Positions 1 through 7,255 of a stretch of DNA of 8,661 nt are shown in pieces. The notes under the pieces are model-generated. The model searched no databases and was not told the origin of the DNA. It worked only from the letters and a program-made list of their open reading frames with translations. The stretch is from contig MSTD01000034.1 in assembly GCA_001942045.1 (NCBI GenBank), positions 1 through 8,661 of the forward strand, given 5' to 3'. A program made the translations under genes and the position numbers. The first letter of the stretch is position 1, and each line of letters starts with the position of its first letter. The DNA comes from Mycolicibacterium porcinum (GTDB lineage Bacteria > Actinomycetota > Actinomycetes > Mycobacteriales > Mycobacteriaceae).

Positions 1-47
1 CGATGATACTACCCACACGGGTGGAAAAGTAGGACACCGCCGAACAC
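1..47 (+). rRNA. rrf: 5S ribosomal RNA, 3' end only
   Basis: The first ~47 bases match the 3' end of mycobacterial 5S rRNA as I know it: the block GGGTGGAAAAGTAGGACACC followed by GCCGAACA is characteristic. A short hairpin, ACCC (11-14) with GGGT (19-22), fits the helix in this part of the molecule, although its loop (ACAC) differs from the M. tuberculosis version I recall. The 5' part of the gene, and by implication the 16S and 23S genes, lie outside the window. The exact 3' end (about 46-48) is estimated. A terminator follows within 10 bases, consistent with this being the last gene of an rRNA operon. Its position upstream of an Rv1691 homologue points to rrnB, the second operon of fast-growing mycobacteria. 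Confidence 0.88.
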
Positions 48-54
48 AAATTAA

Positions 55-95
55 GAATCGCTCCCCACGTTTATCGTGGGGGGCGATTCGCTTTT
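55..95 (+). terminator. Intrinsic terminator of the rRNA operon
   Basis: GAATCGCTCCCCACG (55-69) pairs with CGTGGGGGGCGATTC (75-89). The stem has 15 pairs with a single G-T wobble and a 5-base loop (TTTAT), followed by GCTTTTG with four T residues. This is an unusually strong hairpin for a mycobacterium, where long T-tails are often missing, and it sits directly behind the 5S gene. It most likely stops rRNA transcription and shields the downstream gene block from read-through. Confidence 0.85.
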
Positions 96-160
96 GATGT
101 CCAAATTCGTTCGCCGAATTCAATTGATATTCGAGCGGTTACCCGCTGCGTTGGCGCTCA

Positions 161-166
161 CATAAT
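161..166 (+). promoter_or_regulatory. Possible -10 element for the six-gene block
   Basis: CATAAT matches the SigA -10 consensus TATAAT at five of six positions and lies in a locally AT-rich stretch between the rRNA terminator and the first gene. The only -35 candidate at a normal distance, TTACCC (139-144, 16-nt spacer), is poor. Many mycobacterial promoters depend mainly on the -10 element. Transcription would start near 172-174, giving a ~50-nt leader before the GTG at 226. This is inference from motif and position only. Confidence 0.35.
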
Positions 167-225
167 TATGTCGGCGCTTGCCGCTGCCAGTATCCTTTGC
201 GGGAAGGGCGGGTAGAAAGGCACAC

Positions 226-1077
226 GTGGTCGGAGACAGACAAGACGGCGCGGAGCGTCGTCCGCGGCGTGCATCGAACGACCGCGCATCGAACAATTCG
301 GGTCACCACCGTTCCCGTGATCAGCGGGGTCGGGATCAACGCGCCGGTACGCCCCGCCATTCCGGGCCCGGTCGGGCCCGTGCAGCCCAGCCCACCGAGG
401 ACACCGAACCGAGAAACGACGGCCCGAGGTTGCCGGCAGATGTCGAGGCCAAGGAGTTGGCGCCCGACGTGCGCCGGGAATTGGTGACGCTCGACAAGAC
501 CACCGCCGATTTCGTTGCCCGTCATCTGGTGATGGCCGGCAAGCTGCTCGATGAAGATCCCGCGGCTGCGCTTGCCCACGCCCGGGCCGCCCGCAACCGG
601 GCCGGCCGGATCGCGGTGGTGCGTGAGGCGGTTGGTATCGCGGCCTATCACAGTGGCGACTGGGCTCAGGCGCTCGCCGAGCTGCGCGCCGCCCGCCGGA
701 TGGGCAGCAAGTCGGCGTTGCTGCCGATGATCGCCGATTGCGAACGCGGCGTCGGGCGTCCCGAACGAGCGCTGGAACTGGCCCGCAGCGACGAGGCCGC
801 CGCGCTCACCGGCGAGGACGCCGATGAGCTGCGCATCGTCACCGCCGGTGCACGTTCGGATCTCGGGCAGTTGGAGCAGGCGTTGGCCATCCTTTCCACG
901 CCCCAGCTCGACCCGACGAGCGTGGGCTCGACTGCGGCCCGGCTGTTCTACGTGTATGCCGACACCCTGCTGGCGCTCGGACGTAATGACGAGGCGCTGC
1001 AGTGGTTCGTCCACGCCGAGCAGGCCGACGTCGAGGGAATCACCGACGCGGAAGACCGGATCACGGAGCTTTCCTGA
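226..1077 (+). CDS. TPR-like repeat protein, Rv1691 homologue (283 aa)
   Basis: This resembles the conserved mycobacterial hypothetical Rv1691; its function is unknown. Residues 1-75 are low-complexity and basic (rich in R, G, D, N and P), probably disordered. From about residue 80 to the end the protein is alpha-helical with tetratricopeptide-like helix pairs, for example YHSGDWAQALAELRAA near 141-156, a GRPERALELA segment near 177-186 and a LGRNDEALQWFVHAE segment near 251-265. This fold usually acts as a protein-binding scaffold. There is no signal peptide or membrane segment. I chose the GTG at 226 because AGAAAGG (214-220) sits five bases upstream. The frame is open back to a TTG at 178, but those codons look like leader sequence. 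The stop is one base before the next start, so translation is probably coupled. As first gene of the block it may share expression with the phosphatase and tlyA. Confidence 0.85.
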   Translation: MVGDRQDGAERRPRRASNDRASNNSGHHRSRDQRGRDQRAGTPRHSGPGRARAAQPTEDTEPRNDGPRLPADVEAKELAPDVRRELVTLDKTTADFVARHLVMAGKLLDEDPAAALAHARAARNRAGRIAVVREAVGIAAYHSGDWAQALAELRAARRMGSKSALLPMIADCERGVGRPERALELARSDEAAALTGEDADELRIVTAGARSDLGQLEQALAILSTPQLDPTSVGSTAARLFYVYADTLLALGRNDEALQWFVHAEQADVEGITDAEDRITELS

Positions 1078-1078
1078 C

Positions 1079-2095
1079 GTGTCCACGCTTGCGCGGCAAC
1101 ATGATTGCCTGCTGCTTGATCTCGATGGCACGGTGTTTCGGGGGCACGAGCCGACCGTAGGCGCAATCGACAGCCTGACCGGCCTCGACGCTCGGGTCCT
1201 CTATGTCACCAACAACGCGTCACGGGCTCCCGGTCAGGTCGCCGAGCACCTGCGTGAACTCGGATTCACCGCGGCGGCCGAGGACGTGGTGACCAGTGCG
1301 CAGAGTGCGGCTCATCTGCTGGCCACGCATCTGTCGCCCGGTGCCGCGGTGCTGGTGGTCGGGACGGACGCCCTCGCCGACGAGGTGAGCAACGTCGGGT
1401 TGCGTCCCGTCCGCACCTTCGACGAGGGGCCGGTCGCGGTGGTGCAGGGCCATTCACCCGAGACGGCATGGCCGAATCTGGCCGAGGCTGCGTTGGCCAT
1501 CCGGGCCGGCGCGTTGTGGGTGGCCGCGAACGTCGATCTGACGCTGCCGTCCGAACGCGGGTTGCTGCCCGGCAACGGCTCGATGGTGGCGGCCCTGCAG
1601 GCAGCCACCGAGCGTGAGCCCCTGGTGGCGGGCAAGCCTCAACCGACATTGATGAACGACGCGCTGAGCCGCGGGACGTTCACGTCCCCGCTGGTCGTGG
1701 GGGACCGACTCGACACCGATATCGCCGGTGCCGTCGCGGCCGGGCTCCCCAGCCTCATGGTGCTCACCGGGGTCAGTACCGCGCGCGAGGCGGTCCGAGC
1801 TATACCCGCCGAGCGTCCCGGCTACCTGGCCGCGGATCTGCGGGGCCTGCACGCCGACGCCGACACGCTGCGGATCGGACCCGACCCGGCCTGGCGGGTC
1901 GACGTCGACACTGACATCGTCACCGTGTACGAGACCGGCCAGGAACCCGTGGACGAGTTGGCGGTGGTGCGAGCGACCGCACACGCGGTCTGGAGCGCGG
2001 TGGTGGACCCGGCGGCGGTCACGGTGTCCGCCGGCGACGACACAGCGCGCCAGGCGCTGCAACGTTGGTCGTTGCTGTCGGCACCCATCGACTAG
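1079..2095 (+). CDS. HAD-family phosphatase, probable D-glycerol 3-phosphate phosphatase, Rv1692-like (338 aa)
   Basis: This is a haloacid-dehalogenase phosphatase of the NagD type. All four HAD motifs are visible: DLDGT at 14-18 (D14 nucleophile, D16 acid/base), T44 in VTNNAS, K186 in AGKPQP, and GDRLDTD at 208-214 binding Mg2+. The C2 cap lies between motifs II and III. About 70 residues follow the HAD core as a C-terminal extension, and the length is close to that of M. tuberculosis Rv1692 (about 353 aa). Rv1692 has been described as a glycerol 3-phosphate phosphatase that recycles polar heads from glycerophospholipid breakdown; the same activity is inferred here from similarity. The GTG at 1079 is preceded by GGAG (1065-1068) and lies one base after the previous stop. 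An upstream in-frame extension to 824 overlaps the Rv1691-like gene and is rejected. The enzyme should be cytoplasmic. Confidence 0.9.
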   Translation: MSTLARQHDCLLLDLDGTVFRGHEPTVGAIDSLTGLDARVLYVTNNASRAPGQVAEHLRELGFTAAAEDVVTSAQSAAHLLATHLSPGAAVLVVGTDALADEVSNVGLRPVRTFDEGPVAVVQGHSPETAWPNLAEAALAIRAGALWVAANVDLTLPSERGLLPGNGSMVAALQAATEREPLVAGKPQPTLMNDALSRGTFTSPLVVGDRLDTDIAGAVAAGLPSLMVLTGVSTAREAVRAIPAERPGYLAADLRGLHADADTLRIGPDPAWRVDVDTDIVTVYETGQEPVDELAVVRATAHAVWSAVVDPAAVTVSAGDDTARQALQRWSLLSAPID

Positions 2096-2108
2096 CGTGA
2101 GTATCGCT

Positions 2109-2315
2109 ATGACTACCGATCCCGACCAGTTGCGTGCGCAGGTCGCAGAAGTGCTGGCAGGCGTGCCAGACCCGGCCGTGGACCCCTCCGCACTCGAAGG
2201 CATGGACATCGACGTGGTGGCCGCACGGCTGGAGCAGGCCCACGATCTGCTCGTCCAGGCCCTCGAATCCGTCGACAGGGGGCAGCCGGGCGGTCCGCAG
2301 GCGACCGGAAGGTGA
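2109..2315 (+). CDS. Conserved small hypothetical protein, Rv1693-like (68 aa)
   Basis: This is a small acidic protein with no recognised domain. Residues 5-18 and 32-55 look helical; the second helix (DVVAARLEQAHDLLVQALES) is amphipathic with leucines on one face, suggesting oligomerisation or a partner-binding helix. The tail (GQPGGPQATG) is flexible. It lies in the Rv1693 position between the phosphatase and tlyA, 13 nt after the former and 6 nt before the latter, so it is probably co-translated with both. I use the ATG at 2109, preceded by a weak GTGAG. A GTG at 2097 would add four residues (MSIA) and cannot be excluded. The longer in-frame reading from 1728 runs inside the phosphatase gene and is a shadow. 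Confidence 0.75.
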   Translation: MTTDPDQLRAQVAEVLAGVPDPAVDPSALEGMDIDVVAARLEQAHDLLVQALESVDRGQPGGPQATGR

Positions 2316-2321
2316 GCGCCG

Positions 2322-3131
2322 GTGGCGCGGCGCGCTCGCGTTGATGCCGAGCTGGTGCGACGGGGTCTGGCCCGGTCTCGCCAGCAAGCGGCCGAACTGA
2401 TCGAGGCCGGCCGAGTGCGGATCGACGGCATGCCGGCCGCCAAACCGGCTACCGCGGTCGCGCCGGATACCAACATCACCGTGATCGCCTCCGCCGAACG
2501 CTCTTGGGTGTCACGCGGTGCGCACAAGCTGATCGGTGCGCTCGACGCCTTCGACGTCGCCGTCGAGGGGCGACGCTGCCTCGACGCCGGGGCGTCGACC
2601 GGCGGCTTCACCGAGGTCCTGCTCGACCGCGGCGCCGCCGAGGTGGTGGCCGCCGACGTGGGTTACGGCCAGCTGGCCTGGCCGCTGAGATCTGACGAGC
2701 GGGTACATGTGCTGGAACGCACGAATGTGCGGGAGCTGACCCCCGAGGCGATCGGCGGGCCGGTGCAACTGATCGTGGCCGACCTGTCGTTCATCTCACT
2801 GGCCACCGTTCTTCCCGCGCTGACGGCCTGCGCGGCGGCCGACGCCGATATCGTTCCGATGGTGAAACCGCAGTTCGAGGTGGGCAAGGACCGGGTCGGT
2901 GCGGGCGGCGTGGTATCGGATCCCGAGTTGCGCATCGACGCGGTGTGCACGGTCGCCCGCAAGGCGGCGGCGTTGCAGTGGCATGCTGTCGATGTGACGG
3001 CCAGCCCGCTCCCCGGACCATCGGGCAATGTCGAGTACTTCCTGCACCTGCGGGCCCAGAGCGACCGTCAGCTGGACGACGAGTCGCTGGAGCACGCGGT
3101 GCGACGGGCGGTCGAGGAGGGGCCGCAATGA
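2322..3131 (+). CDS. tlyA: 16S/23S rRNA (cytidine-2'-O)-methyltransferase TlyA (269 aa)
   Basis: TlyA uses S-adenosylmethionine to 2'-O-methylate C1409 of 16S and C1920 of 23S rRNA. In M. tuberculosis loss of these marks gives capreomycin and viomycin resistance. Residues 1-59 form an S4-type RNA-binding domain ([20 protein letters not shown]). The linker RSWV at 60-63 corresponds to the RxWV tetrapeptide needed for SAM binding. The Rossmann methyltransferase domain follows, with the SAM motif DAGASTGGF at 88-96. The catalytic set K69, D154, K182 and E238 is complete at the same numbering I recall for M. tuberculosis, so the enzyme should be active. The GTG start at 2322 has GGAAGGTGA (2307-2315) as ribosome-binding site, overlapping the stop of the preceding gene. 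The stop overlaps the nadK start (ATGA). Haemolysin activity has also been claimed for the family but is secondary. Confidence 0.97.
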   Translation: MARRARVDAELVRRGLARSRQQAAELIEAGRVRIDGMPAAKPATAVAPDTNITVIASAERSWVSRGAHKLIGALDAFDVAVEGRRCLDAGASTGGFTEVLLDRGAAEVVAADVGYGQLAWPLRSDERVHVLERTNVRELTPEAIGGPVQLIVADLSFISLATVLPALTACAAADADIVPMVKPQFEVGKDRVGAGGVVSDPELRIDAVCTVARKAAALQWHAVDVTASPLPGPSGNVEYFLHLRAQSDRQLDDESLEHAVRRAVEEGPQ

Positions 3132-4051
3132 CGGCTGAACGCACGATCCTGCTCGTGGTGCACACCGGCCGGGACGAGGCGACCGAAGTTGCCCGCCGGG
3201 TGGAAAAGGTGCTCGGCGACAACGGGATTGGTCTGAAGGTGCTCTCGGCGGAGGCCGTGGATCGCGGCCCGCTGCATCTGGCTCCCGACGACATGCGCGC
3301 CCTCGGCGTCGACATCGAGGTGGTCGACGCCGACGAACGCGCGGCCGAAGGGTGCGAGCTGGTGCTGGTGCTCGGCGGGGACGGTACGTTCCTGCGGGCG
3401 GCCGAGCTGGCGCGCAACGTCGAGATCCCGGTGCTGGGCGTCAATCTGGGCCGGATCGGGTTCCTGGCCGAAGCTGAGGCCGAGGCCATCGACCATGTGC
3501 TCGAGCGTGTCATCGAACGCGACTACCGCATCGAAGAGCGCATGACTCTCGACATCGTGGTGCGGGTCGGCACCGATGTGGTCAACCGCGGGTGGGCCCT
3601 CAATGAGGCCAGCCTGGAGAAGGGGCCCCGGCTCGGGGTGCTCGGCGTGGTGCTGGAGGTAGACGGGCGCCCGGTCTCGTCGTTCGGCTGCGACGGGGTG
3701 CTCGTGTCGACTCCCACCGGGTCCACCGCCTACGCGTTCTCGGCAGGCGGCCCGGTGCTGTGGCCGGACCTCGAAGCGATCCTGGTGGTACCCAACAATG
3801 CTCATGCCCTGTTCGCCCGTCCGATGGTGACCAGCCCGCTGGCCAGTATCGCCATCGAGATCGAGGCGAGCGGCAACGACGCCCTGGTGTTCTGTGACGG
3901 TCGCCGCGAGATGGTGGTGCCTGCCGGCGGCCGGCTCGAGGTGACCCGTTGCGGGACGCCGCTCAAATGGGTTCGGCTGGACTCGGCGCCGTTCACCGAT
4001 CGGCTGGTGCGGAAGTTCCGGTTGCCGGTCACCGGATGGCGGGGACAGTAG
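3128..4051 (+). CDS. nadK: NAD kinase (ATP/polyphosphate-dependent), 307 aa
   Basis: This cytoplasmic enzyme phosphorylates NAD+ at the 2' position of the adenosine ribose to make NADP+; the mycobacterial enzyme (PpnK) can use polyphosphate as well as ATP. The sequence shows GGDGT at 83-87 with the catalytic D85, the conserved N159-E160 (ALNEAS), and [15 protein letters not shown] at 195-209 in the NAD-binding domain. The length equals that of the M. tuberculosis protein, and the C-terminal [16 protein letters not shown] is a mycobacterial hallmark. The ATG at 3128 overlaps the tlyA stop by four bases and has a strong GAGGAGG at 3115-3121, so translation is coupled to tlyA. An in-frame upstream extension to 2945 lies inside tlyA and is not used. 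Confidence 0.97.
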   Translation: MTAERTILLVVHTGRDEATEVARRVEKVLGDNGIGLKVLSAEAVDRGPLHLAPDDMRALGVDIEVVDADERAAEGCELVLVLGGDGTFLRAAELARNVEIPVLGVNLGRIGFLAEAEAEAIDHVLERVIERDYRIEERMTLDIVVRVGTDVVNRGWALNEASLEKGPRLGVLGVVLEVDGRPVSSFGCDGVLVSTPTGSTAYAFSAGGPVLWPDLEAILVVPNNAHALFARPMVTSPLASIAIEIEASGNDALVFCDGRREMVVPAGGRLEVTRCGTPLKWVRLDSAPFTDRLVRKFRLPVTGWRGQ

Positions 4052-4057
4052 ATAACT

Positions 4058-5821
4058 GTGCTGTCAGAGATTCGTATCGAGTCGTTGGGCGCGATCAGTG
4101 CCGCCACCGCTGAGTTCGATCGTGGGTTGACTGTGCTGACCGGAGAAACCGGTACCGGTAAGACCATGGTGGTGACCAGCCTGCACCTGCTGGGCGGGGC
4201 GCGTGCGGACGCGACCAGGGTGCGGTCGGGCTCCGACCGGGCCGTGGTGGAAGGCCGTTTCAGCACAATCGAACTCGGCGAGGATGTGACCGGGCGGGTC
4301 GAGGAGATCCTGGAGTCCTCGGGCGCCGAGCGTGATGACGACGGCAGCGTGATCGCGGCGCGTTCGGTCAGCCGGGCCGGGCCGTCACGGGCGTATCTGG
4401 GCGGGCGCAGTGTCCCGGCCAAATCCCTGAGTAACTTCACCGCTCAGGTGTTGACGCTGCACGGCCAGAACGACCAGCTGCGGTTGATGCGCCCCGACGA
4501 GCAGCGGGCGGCGCTGGATCGGTTCGCCGAGGTGGACAAGCCGCTGGCCCGCTACCGGAGCATCCGCGAGGAGTGGCTGACGGCCCGTCGGGATCTGACT
4601 GACCGTCGCCGGCGGGCCCGGGAACTGGCCCAGGAGGCCGACCGGCTCAGCTTCGGAATTCACGAGATCGATGCCGTCGCACCGGAACCCGGTGAGGACG
4701 AGGCGATCGTCGCTGACATCCGTCGGCTGTCGGAACTCGATGCGTTGCGCGAAGCCGCGCAGACCGCCCGCTTCGCACTGGCCGGCGAGCTCGACGAGCC
4801 CACACCGGAGTCCACCTCGGCGGCCGACAGTGTCGGCCGTGCGCAGGCGGCGCTGGAGGCCACCGATGATTCGGCGCTGCAGGCACTAGGTGTCCGGCTG
4901 GCCGAGGCGATGGCGGTGATCGGCGACGTGTCCGGCGAGCTCGGTGACTATCTGTCCGAATTGCCGAGCGATGCCAGCACTTTGGAGACCAAACTGGCGC
5001 GGCAGGCCGAGCTGCGCACCCTCACCCGCAAATACGCCGCCGACATCGACGGGGTACTGGAGTGGTCCCGCGACGCCGCCGAGCGGCTGGCGCAGCTCGA
5101 CGTGTCCGAAGAGAGCCTGGCCGCCCTGGACCGTAAGGTCGCCGAGCTCGAGACCCAACTGGTCGCGGCGGCAGGCGAACTCACCAAAGCCCGCTCCAAG
5201 GCCGCCAAAGGGTTGGCCAAGGCGGTGACCGCGGAGCTGGCCGGACTGGCCATGGCCAACGCGGTGTTCACCATCGGGGTCGCCCCGATGCCCGCGCGGG
5301 CCGACGATGCGGCACCGGTGACGATGCCCGACGGCGAGGTGCTGCATGCCGGTCATGACGGGGTGGACGCAGTCGAGTTTGGGTTCACCGCGCACCGCGG
5401 CGCGGATGTGCTGCCACTGGCCAAGAGTGCCTCGGGCGGCGAACTCTCGCGCGTGATGCTGGCCTTGGAGGTGGTGCTGTCGGCCTCGACCGCGGGCACC
5501 ACGATGGTGTTCGACGAGGTCGATGCCGGGGTCGGTGGGCGGGCCGCGGTGCAGATCGGTCGCCGGCTGGCCCGGTTGGCGCGCACCCACCAGGTCATCG
5601 TGGTGACGCACCTGCCTCAGGTCGCGGCGTTCGCCGATGCCCACCTCGTGGTCGACAGCGGTAACGGCCGAGCCAAGTCCAGCGGTGTGCGCCGCATCGA
5701 TGACGAGGACCGGGTGGCCGAGTTGGCCCGGATGCTGGCCGGATTGGGGGAGTCCGACAGCGGCCGGGCCCATGCCAGGGAGTTGCTCGAGGCTGCTCAG
5801 CAGGAGCGTAGCGCGCCCTAG
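4058..5821 (+). CDS. recN: DNA repair protein RecN (587 aa)
   Basis: RecN is an SMC-like ATPase acting early in recombinational repair of double-strand breaks. The N-terminal head has Walker A GETGTGKT at 29-36. The C-terminal head has the ABC signature SGGELSR from 459, Walker B MVFDEVDAG with D486-E487, and the H-loop histidine H518 in VVTHLPQVA. The middle (about 150-400) is charged, alanine/leucine-rich coiled coil with several arginine-rich stretches. The length matches the mycobacterial family, so it is intact. The GTG at 4058 lies six bases after the nadK stop, with only a weak GGGGACAG upstream, suggesting coupling or operon read-through. No SOS box is apparent in front of it. The stop TAG forms a CTAG shared with the stop of the convergent gene at 5818. 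Confidence 0.97.
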   Translation: MLSEIRIESLGAISAATAEFDRGLTVLTGETGTGKTMVVTSLHLLGGARADATRVRSGSDRAVVEGRFSTIELGEDVTGRVEEILESSGAERDDDGSVIAARSVSRAGPSRAYLGGRSVPAKSLSNFTAQVLTLHGQNDQLRLMRPDEQRAALDRFAEVDKPLARYRSIREEWLTARRDLTDRRRRARELAQEADRLSFGIHEIDAVAPEPGEDEAIVADIRRLSELDALREAAQTARFALAGELDEPTPESTSAADSVGRAQAALEATDDSALQALGVRLAEAMAVIGDVSGELGDYLSELPSDASTLETKLARQAELRTLTRKYAADIDGVLEWSRDAAERLAQLDVSEESLAALDRKVAELETQLVAAAGELTKARSKAAKGLAKAVTAELAGLAMANAVFTIGVAPMPARADDAAPVTMPDGEVLHAGHDGVDAVEFGFTAHRGADVLPLAKSASGGELSRVMLALEVVLSASTAGTTMVFDEVDAGVGGRAAVQIGRRLARLARTHQVIVVTHLPQVAAFADAHLVVDSGNGRAKSSGVRRIDDEDRVAELARMLAGLGESDSGRAHARELLEAAQQERSAP

Positions 5822-6714
5822 GGCAGGTCCGGGTTGGCCGGGGACAACTCGGCGGTGCCCCAGCGCAGGGGGCTGGCCTGGGTCAGCTCCACCACCTCGC
5901 CGACCGTGAAGTCGACCGCGCACTGCGCACCCGCGTTCGGATCGGCTTCCTCCCAGTTGATTTCGGCGGCCCCGGTGAGCTGGATGGTCGACCCGGACGA
6001 CCAGTCCACCACCAGAAGCCCACACCGCGGATTGGCGTCGATGTTGCCCAGCGTCATGAACATCGAGTTCCCGCGGTAGTCCGGCCAGCGCAGCCGTCGG
6101 GGCGAGAGCACCTGCAGGAACCCCGGATTGCCGCCCCGGTGTGACGCGTCGGTGTTACCCATCGTGTCCGCCGAACCGATGAAGAAGGCGTCGGCGGATG
6201 CGATGAGCGCATGTTGTCGATCAGTCAGTGATTCGCCGCGCCGTGCCAGGGGCAGTTCCGGCGTGGACCCGATCTCGACGATGTCCCGGCGCGAGATGTA
6301 CTTCGGGCAGTTCGAATACACCTGATCGGGGTGGATCCGCAGGCCGGTCGCGGTCGGCTCGGCGGTGCCGTTGACCCGCATCCGGCGCCGGGTCTGCGGC
6401 TCGATGGCGATCATGCCGACCTGCCGCCCGCTGCGCAGCGCGTCCCGGAGCGGGTCGCCGGCCGCGGGTAGGGCGTCGATCGTGACCGTGCGCGGATCGT
6501 CGGCGTGGACGAATCCGGGTGGACCAGCGATCAAGCTGGTCCACATCCGGCCTTCGTCGTCGGCTGCGGTGACCACCACCATCGGTTGTTCGGCGAGGAA
6601 CGCGGCGGCGGCCTCGGGGACCTCGGTACGGATCATGCGGCCGACGCGGGTGGCGATGGCCTCCTGACCCATCCGCCGCTGCACGGCCAGCTCACCCGGG
6701 TGATATCTGGTCAC
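5818..6714 (-). CDS. Pyridoxamine 5'-phosphate oxidase-fold flavin-binding protein (298 aa)
   Basis: The protein belongs to the predicted flavin-nucleotide-binding group structurally related to PNPOx (COG3576-like). It appears to contain two split-barrel halves (about 30-150 and 165-280). Family-typical stretches are VYSNCPKYISRR at 132-143, DASHRGGNPGFLQVL at 189-203, and YRGNSMFMTLGNIDANPR at 213-230. FMN is the likely cofactor; the substrate is unknown, and true PNPOx activity in vitamin B6 synthesis is unlikely for this subgroup. Some relatives are fused to a ferredoxin-reductase module, absent here. The start is GTG (6714-6712) with GAGG overlapping the TGA of the upstream VOC gene, nine bases away, indicating coupled translation. 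It converges on recN with overlapping stop codons. M. tuberculosis has no gene here in the order I recall, so the gene looks accessory. Confidence 0.85.
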   Translation of the reverse strand: MTRYHPGELAVQRRMGQEAIATRVGRMIRTEVPEAAAAFLAEQPMVVVTAADDEGRMWTSLIAGPPGFVHADDPRTVTIDALPAAGDPLRDALRSGRQVGMIAIEPQTRRRMRVNGTAEPTATGLRIHPDQVYSNCPKYISRRDIVEIGSTPELPLARRGESLTDRQHALIASADAFFIGSADTMGNTDASHRGGNPGFLQVLSPRRLRWPDYRGNSMFMTLGNIDANPRCGLLVVDWSSGSTIQLTGAAEINWEEADPNAGAQCAVDFTVGEVVELTQASPLRWGTAELSPANPDLP

Positions 6715-6723
6715 CTGTCGACC

Positions 6724-7185
6724 TCAGAAGAATCCGCAGGTGGGCGTCGTGCCGTGGGGCGCGGGAGCGGTCTGCGCCCCGTTCGGGGCGTACACCTCGA
6801 GCCGGGTTCCGTCCGGATCGGTGAAGAAGATGCCGCCGGATGCGGCGCCCTCGCCGTGGGCGACGACGCCGTCGTGTGCGAACTCGGTGCCCAGCGCCTT
6901 CAACGCGGCTTCGACGGTCCGCACCTCGTCGATGCTGGCCGCTTCAAACGAAAGATGGTGCAGGCCAGGTGTTTCTGTGGAGAACCGGCCACTGCTCTGC
7001 TGCCAGAGGGTCAGCCGAAGCGTCCCGCCGGTGCCGAGGAAGGCGTACCGGTGTTGGCCCTCGCTGTTGACTGCCAGCGGTTCGAAACCCAACGCGTTCC
7101 GGTAGAAGGCGATCGAGCGGTCCAGATCGGTGACGTTGATGCCGACGTGGCCGGTGGCGAGCCGGGGCGAGATGGTTCCGGTCAT
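6724..7185 (-). CDS. VOC-superfamily (glyoxalase / extradiol dioxygenase-fold) protein (153 aa)
   Basis: This is a single-chain VOC protein with two beta-alpha-beta-beta-beta modules, about residues 10-62 and 74-132. The first module opens with GHVGINVTDLDRSIAFYRNA and the second with GLHHLSFEA, ending in FTDPDGTRLEVYAP. Likely metal ligands are H13, H76 or H77, and E130, with a fourth from the first module. This pattern fits metal-dependent lyases, dioxygenases or epimerases as well as resistance proteins, so the reaction cannot be named. The C-terminal tail (PTCGFF) is outside the fold. The ATG at 7185 has an ideal AGGAGG (7196-7191) five bases upstream. The gene is first in a leftward pair with the PNPOx-fold gene, which suggests that the two act on the same small molecule. 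Its promoter region is shared with a divergent CGNR regulator. Confidence 0.88.
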   Translation of the reverse strand: MTGTISPRLATGHVGINVTDLDRSIAFYRNALGFEPLAVNSEGQHRYAFLGTGGTLRLTLWQQSSGRFSTETPGLHHLSFEAASIDEVRTVEAALKALGTEFAHDGVVAHGEGAASGGIFFTDPDGTRLEVYAPNGAQTAPAPHGTTPTCGFF

Positions 7186-7202
7186 GCAGTCCTCCTGAGT
7201 TA

Positions 7203-7232
7203 CTAACCAACGTACTTGCTTAAGTAGGTTAG
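7203..7232. repeat. Nested inverted repeat, possible operator
   Basis: CTAACC (7203-7208) and GGTTAG (7227-7232) are inverted copies. Inside them lies a second pair, TACTT (7213-7217) and AAGTA (7222-7226), around GCTT. Read together the arms form a hairpin-like symmetry with a four-base bulge (AACG) on the left. The GGTTAG half recurs in the palindrome 45 bases away. The repeat covers the candidate -10 and start point of the leftward promoter, as expected of a repressor site. Confidence 0.55.
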
Positions 7233-7255
7233 AACGACGGCGATCATCCCGTCAA
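7226..7255 (-). promoter_or_regulatory. Candidate leftward promoter for the VOC and PNPOx-fold genes
   Basis: On the minus strand TTGACG (7255-7250) matches the -35 consensus at five of six positions. It is followed after 18 bases by TAACCT (7231-7226), which has the T-A-N3-T pattern of mycobacterial -10 elements. Transcription would begin near 7219, leaving a leader of roughly 34 nt with the AGGAGG site. The -10 lies inside the inverted repeat at 7203-7232 and the -35 touches the palindrome at 7254-7279, so a protein bound at either would block polymerase. This is inferred from motifs only. Confidence 0.5.

Noticed and set aside
824..1078. Upstream in-frame extension of the phosphatase gene
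   Set aside because: It overlaps the TPR-like gene; the HAD motif starts just after the GTG at 1079 with a suitable ribosome-binding site, as in Rv1692.
166..1131. 321-residue open frame on the minus strand opposite the Rv1691-like gene
   Set aside because: It is a shadow ORF from GC-rich codon bias. It has no recognisable domain or start context and lies fully opposite a gene with a conserved position.
1454..2611. 385-residue minus-strand frame across the phosphatase, the Rv1693-like gene and tlyA
   Set aside because: It spans three well-supported plus-strand genes, and its translation is low-complexity R/S/P/A-rich with no motif.
4886..6025. 379-residue minus-strand frame opposite recN
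   Set aside because: The composition is G/H/R/Q-rich, as expected for the antisense of a GC-rich coding region. It also overlaps the real minus-strand PNPOx-fold gene in another frame.
6505..7206. 233-residue plus-strand frame opposite the VOC gene
   Set aside because: The VOC protein on the minus strand has clear family motifs and an ideal ribosome-binding site. This frame has neither.
7203..7232. Inverted repeat considered as a terminator of the leftward or rightward genes
   Set aside because: It lies upstream of both divergent genes, has no T-tract, and overlaps a promoter-like element, so an operator is more likely.
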